This document shows positions 60,633-64,000 of a DNA stretch of 64,000 nucleotides, one piece after another; the stretch's first letter is position 1, and each line of letters begins with the position of its first letter. Source of the stretch: Metopolophium dirhodum (lineage: Eukaryota; Arthropoda; Insecta; Hemiptera; Aphididae); NCBI RefSeq assembly GCF_019925205.1, contig NC_083568.1:22442393-22506392 (forward strand), written 5' to 3'. The position numbers and the translations under genes were made by a program. The notes under the pieces were generated by a model. It was not told the origin of the DNA. It ran no database searches and worked only from the letters and a program-made list of their open reading frames with translations.

Positions 60633-60803
60633 TTTTTTTTTTTTTTTTTTGTTATTAAAGTATTTTTATTCATTCTGTTTCAATACATGAACAATAAGAA
60701 CAATTGATGAAAATAAAAAATTAAATTAAATTAAAATAAATGACAGATTATCCCGTATGTAGAGGCCTCCCAGCGGAGGTACTACGACATGAGTATGACT
60801 AAA

Positions 60804-63500
60804 TTAGGCTAGTAGGTCAAGACACCACTGTCTTTTGAGTCTTTTAACTGGGTTACCTGGGATAGAAGTAGATGATAGGTCGGAGATTAACGGATTCTTA
60901 TGGTGAGCTAGGCGGCTATTGAAACGTTTGTAATGAGTTTTGGCTAGTTCAGAGACAAATGGTATTTTGAGATCAGTGTGGAGGGTGTGGTTAGAGACAT
61001 AGAATGGTGCTTTTAGAATTGTGCGTAGAGTTTTGGATTGGAATCTTTGAATGCGTTTGATGTTGGAGATTTTGGCAGCGCCCCATAGTTGAATCCCATA
61101 AGTCCAGATGGGTCTGAGTAGGAGTTTGTAAAGCAGGAGTTTGTTGGAAGGTTTCATGTGCTTTGATGTTAGAATTGGACGAAGGAGTCGGAAGCGGTCA
61201 TTTAGTGTACGGGTTTTGCTAATTATGTGAGGTTTCCAAGTGAGACGGCGGTCGATAAGGATACCGAGATAGCGTATGCATTGCGCAGGGGGAAGTGGTT
61301 GCTTGTTGAGGTAAAGTGTTGGACATACACCTTGGCGAAGAGCAAAGGTACCGTGGATGGACTTGGTTTCGTTCATTTTTACTCCCCATGTTTTGTACCA
61401 CGATTCAAGGGATAAGAGATGATCTTGTATGTAGAAGGAGGCTAAGACAGGATCAGGGCTGGTTGCTAGTATGGCTTTGTCGTCAGCAAAATCACCGACT
61501 AAGGTATGGGGTGAAGTAGGCTGGTCGGAGATGTAGAGATTGAAGAGTAGGGGGGCAATTACTGCGCCTTGTGGTACGCCTGCTTTTATTTCAGTAGGAG
61601 AGGAGAAGGAAGAACCTACACGTACGGAGAAGAACCGATCTTCGAGGTAGGATTTGAGGATCAGATAGTAGTGACTAGGTACAATAGGTTTTAATTTATA
61701 GAGGAGGCCTGAGTGCCAGACTTTGTCAAAAGCTTGGGAGACGTCAAGGAAAGCACCAGTGCAGTATAGTTTTTCCTCTAGGGCAAATGAAATTTTGTCA
61801 ACCAGGCGATGAATCTGATGGATCGTTGAGTGACTGTTGCGAAAACCAAATTGAGAGTCTGGTAGTATTTTAGCTTCGTCAACTATTGGCAGTATTCGTT
61901 TGAGAAGAAGTTTTTCAAATAGTTTGGAGAGAGTTGGTAGGAGACTTATAGGCCTATATGAGGAAGGACAGTCGGGGGGTTTTTTTGGTTTTTGTATGAG
62001 TATAATGATAGAATATTTCCATAATATAGGAAAGAATGATAAGCGAAGCATAGCATTATAAATTTGTGTTATGAAAATTATGGTTTTTCTGGGAACGTGT
62101 TTGACCACTTCCGTCGAAATTAAGTCAAAACCAGGAGATTTTTTCGGTGAGTTTTTCTTAAGATTAAATTCAACTTCACTAGGAGAAAAAGCTCTAGGAG
62201 GAGGATACATCGGAAGAGGAGAGTTAAGATAGCTTTCAACTTCTTGGATTGTGGTTGAAGAGATAATATTGTGGTGTGGTTGAAATGTGTTAGATAGGTG
62301 GTTGGCAAATATGTTGGCTTGAGATTGTTCAGACAGTGCCCAGCTACCATCAGCATTACGTAGAGTAGGGGGAGAATTGTGAATTCGTAGTAGTTTCCTA
62401 GTGGCTTTCCATAGGGAGCCATCCATGCCAGTGAGAGAAGAAATATAATTTGCGTAAGACTCCGATTTAAGGTTAGCTAGTAGACGTTTCAACTTTTGCG
62501 TAAGTGCATTGTAAAGGGATTTGTCAATAGGATATCGAGTTCTTTGCCAAATAACCCGAGCGCGACGTTTTTGTGACATGAGAGTTCGTATGTAGGAGGG
62601 GAGATGAGGGGAAGGCTTAGCGTGCAAGGGCACAGGATTGGCTGAGTCCCAAACAGAGGTTTGAATATTAGTTGTGAGTAGGTTTACTGCGTCATCGATA
62701 TCAGAGGGAGTCTTTAGGCGGAGTTTAAGGGAAGTTTTTTCCGATAGGATTGTACTGAATTTGTCCCAGTCAGTTGGAAATTAAGATAGAGCTGAAGCGT
62801 TGGATTTAGCTTGGGGGAGACAGTCTAGTGAAAGCATGACTGGTGAATGGTCTGAGCATGGGTCAATGAGATTAAATATTTGAGTGTGGAGGTTTCTTGG
62901 AATCTTAGTGACGAAGATATCCAGGATGTCTGGCATTTTTCGACGGGAGTTAGGCCAGTATGTGTAATTTGGAGGTGCAATGACAGTAGAGTTGGTAGAT
63001 GGTAGTGATTGGAGGAGAGAATTTCCTCTGGGGTTTGAGGCACGACAGCCCCATTGTTGGTGCTTTGCATTTAGATCGCCACCTATGATGTAGTTGTTGT
63101 TGAGTGTGGAGAAAATTTCAGTGAATCTGGCCGGAGAGATTTTGTGTTTCGGTGGACAATAAACAGCTGCGAATGTAATTGGGATATTATTAAGTATCAG
63201 AGATATAGCGCAGGATTGGATGTCGTCGGATATGAAGTTTGGGAGTGGTATGTATTTAAGTGAAGATTTTATATATATTGCTGCTCCTGCATGATCAGTG
63301 TTATCTGGATGGTTTGCACGGTAGGAATCGTAACCAGGGAGATTGACGTACGAGATGGTGGTGAAGTGGGTTTCAGATATAAGGACAATGTCAATTCTTT
63401 TTTCCTGAAGGGTGAGGAGAAGTTCATTTGTGTGATTCTTTAGTCCGTTAGCATTCCATAGAAGGGTGAGGAGAGAGTTAGAAGTATAGGAGTTAGGCAT
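60804..63500 (-). pseudogene. LINE ORF2: AP endonuclease plus reverse transcriptase, one in-frame stop
   Basis: 899 codons in a single frame, interrupted only by TAA at 62781-62783 (codon 240). N-terminal endonuclease: LLWNANGLKNHTNELLLTLQ, VLISETHF, IGGDLNAKHQQWGCR and the closing SDHSPVMLSL. Reverse transcriptase: SPGFDLISTEVVKHV, YRPISLLPTLSKLFEKLL, FGFRNSHSTIHQIHRL, CTGAFLDVSQAFDKVW, AGVPQGAVIAPLLFNLYISD, and the catalytic box GDFADDKAI (Phe in place of the usual Tyr). Then IRYLGILIDRRLTWKPHI and a C-terminal region TLHTDLKIPFVSELAKTHYK. No RNase H domain follows, which fits the Jockey clade. The ATG at 63498-63500 is chosen over an upstream TTG. Confidence 0.9.
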
Positions 63501-63504
63501 TTTG

Positions 63505-64000
63505 TTAAGTATCAAGGAGCTTGGTGATGACAGAGGTGAGGAGAGTAATTAGAGGATTGATAACAGATTTTAGTTCATCTAAAAACTTAAAGAAAACATC
63601 AATATCAGTTTTGGGGGAGTGGTTGTCGTAAAATTGATTATGAGTGGTGTCGTTACCTGTTACATTGGCATAGGATCTGAGGCGCGTGTTTGATTGAAGA
63701 TTGGAAGATGGTGAGCTGGTTGGTGGAGCAGGGCATTGAGGAGGCTGCCTTTGATGGGGTTTCTGAGTGAGTTTGGATGAGGTGAGAGGCTGACGGCAGC
63801 GGTTTTGGAGCTCCTTGTGGACAGTGCAACCTTTGTAGTTGGCTGGGTGACTGCCGGAGCACAGCACGCAGATGGCGGGAGTGTCAGGCGTTTTTTTTGC
63901 ATAGTGAAGTTGGGTGGTCTTCACCACATTTAACACAGCGTGGGGGGTAGGAGTAGTAAGCTCTTGTGTGCCCGTAGGATTGGCAGTTTAGGCATTGGGG
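63505..64000 (-). pseudogene. LINE ORF1 (gag-like) C-terminal part, frameshifted
   Basis: Encodes Cys-His zinc knuckles typical of LINE ORF1 nucleic-acid binding proteins. The first is CLNCQSYGHTRAYY, whose last Cys has become Tyr. Then CVKCGEDHPTSLC and CVLCSGSHPANYKGC follow. The second and third are in different frames: a run of eight A (T8 at 63891-63898) carries a one-base indel, putting a stop just after. Downstream is a proline/serine-rich linker and a C-terminal segment ending SVITKLLDT. The 5' part is outside the window. Confidence 0.82.

Larger units (their letters stand above)
60633..64000 (-). mobile_element. Near-intact Jockey-like non-LTR retrotransposon, 5' end beyond the window
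   Basis: A minus-strand element with a poly(A) tail (T-run at 60633-60651 on the plus strand) and a 3'UTR with AATAAAAATAC. ORF2 (60804-63500) and ORF1 (63505 to beyond 64000) follow. ORF1 ends TAA four bases before the ORF2 ATG (TAACAAAATG). Only one stop in ORF2 and one frameshift in ORF1 are visible, so the insertion is recent. The 5' boundary and target duplication are not in the window. Confidence 0.88.

Noticed and set aside
1..64000. CRISPR arrays, operons, bacterial genes or horizontally transferred genes
   Set aside because: No regularly spaced identical repeats; all recognised genes have spliceosomal introns and animal orthologues.
1..64000. tRNA or rRNA genes
   Set aside because: No complete cloverleaf-compatible A/B box pair at tRNA spacing or rRNA-like segment was recognised by eye; a tRNA scan would be decisive.

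Overview
This is a eukaryotic nuclear window. It is very AT-rich, its genes are split by GT-AG introns (56 bp to about 3 kb), and transposon remnants are dense. The proteins are animal proteins. The repeats, in particular a roughly 1.5 kb family with GATTCTGAGCGAA ends, and the general texture suggest an aphid (Hemiptera). That assignment is recognition from memory, not a search result.

Five conserved protein-coding genes can be modelled exon by exon with consistent phases. (1) A secreted or lysosomal GH35 beta-galactosidase lies on the minus strand at 6096-13940 (11 exons, 649 aa). (2, 3) Two tandem Elongin C genes lie on the minus strand at 35372-37426 and 39990-41396, each with three exons and identical splice positions. 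(4) CDKAL1, the tRNA-t6A methylthiotransferase, lies on the plus strand at 48816-51890 (8 exons, 522 aa). (5) OSGEP/Kae1, the tRNA t6A synthase subunit, lies on the minus strand at 51934-57101 (7 exons, 335 aa). CDKAL1 and OSGEP are tail-to-tail with 43 bp between their stop codons. OSGEP makes the t6A37 base that CDKAL1 then thiomethylates, so two consecutive steps of one tRNA modification pathway sit side by side. Their mRNAs probably overlap as antisense partners.

The remaining sequence is mostly mobile-element debris. It includes a nearly intact Jockey-like LINE at the right edge (60633-64000) and several decayed LINE pieces (3640-3863, 6926-7493, 30570-31520, 59815-59946). There is a hAT element with its target duplication and a Harbinger-like MITE nested inside it (24955-26340), a small hAT MITE inside a LINE piece (31020-31181), and a Merlin-type transposase relic (45170-45490). 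A group of seven TTAA-bounded foldback elements occupies 31.8-56.1 kb, five of them inside introns or next to genes. Copies of the GATTCTGAGCGAA repeat family are spread throughout.

Layout: 0-6 kb, AT-rich intergenic with one possible membrane-anchor exon. 6-14 kb, beta-galactosidase. 14-28.7 kb, gene-poor with foldback and hAT elements. 28.7-29.7 kb, a possible small membrane-protein gene with a GCGC-rich promoter. 30-35 kb, repeats. 35-41.4 kb, Elongin C pair. 42-48 kb, repeats and Merlin relic. 48.8-57.1 kb, the t6A gene pair. 57-64 kb, repeats and LINE. The most interesting points are the t6A pair, the Elongin C duplication, a reversed pseudo-exon of a beta-galactosidase inside the beta-galactosidase gene, and a long intronic hairpin in CDKAL1.
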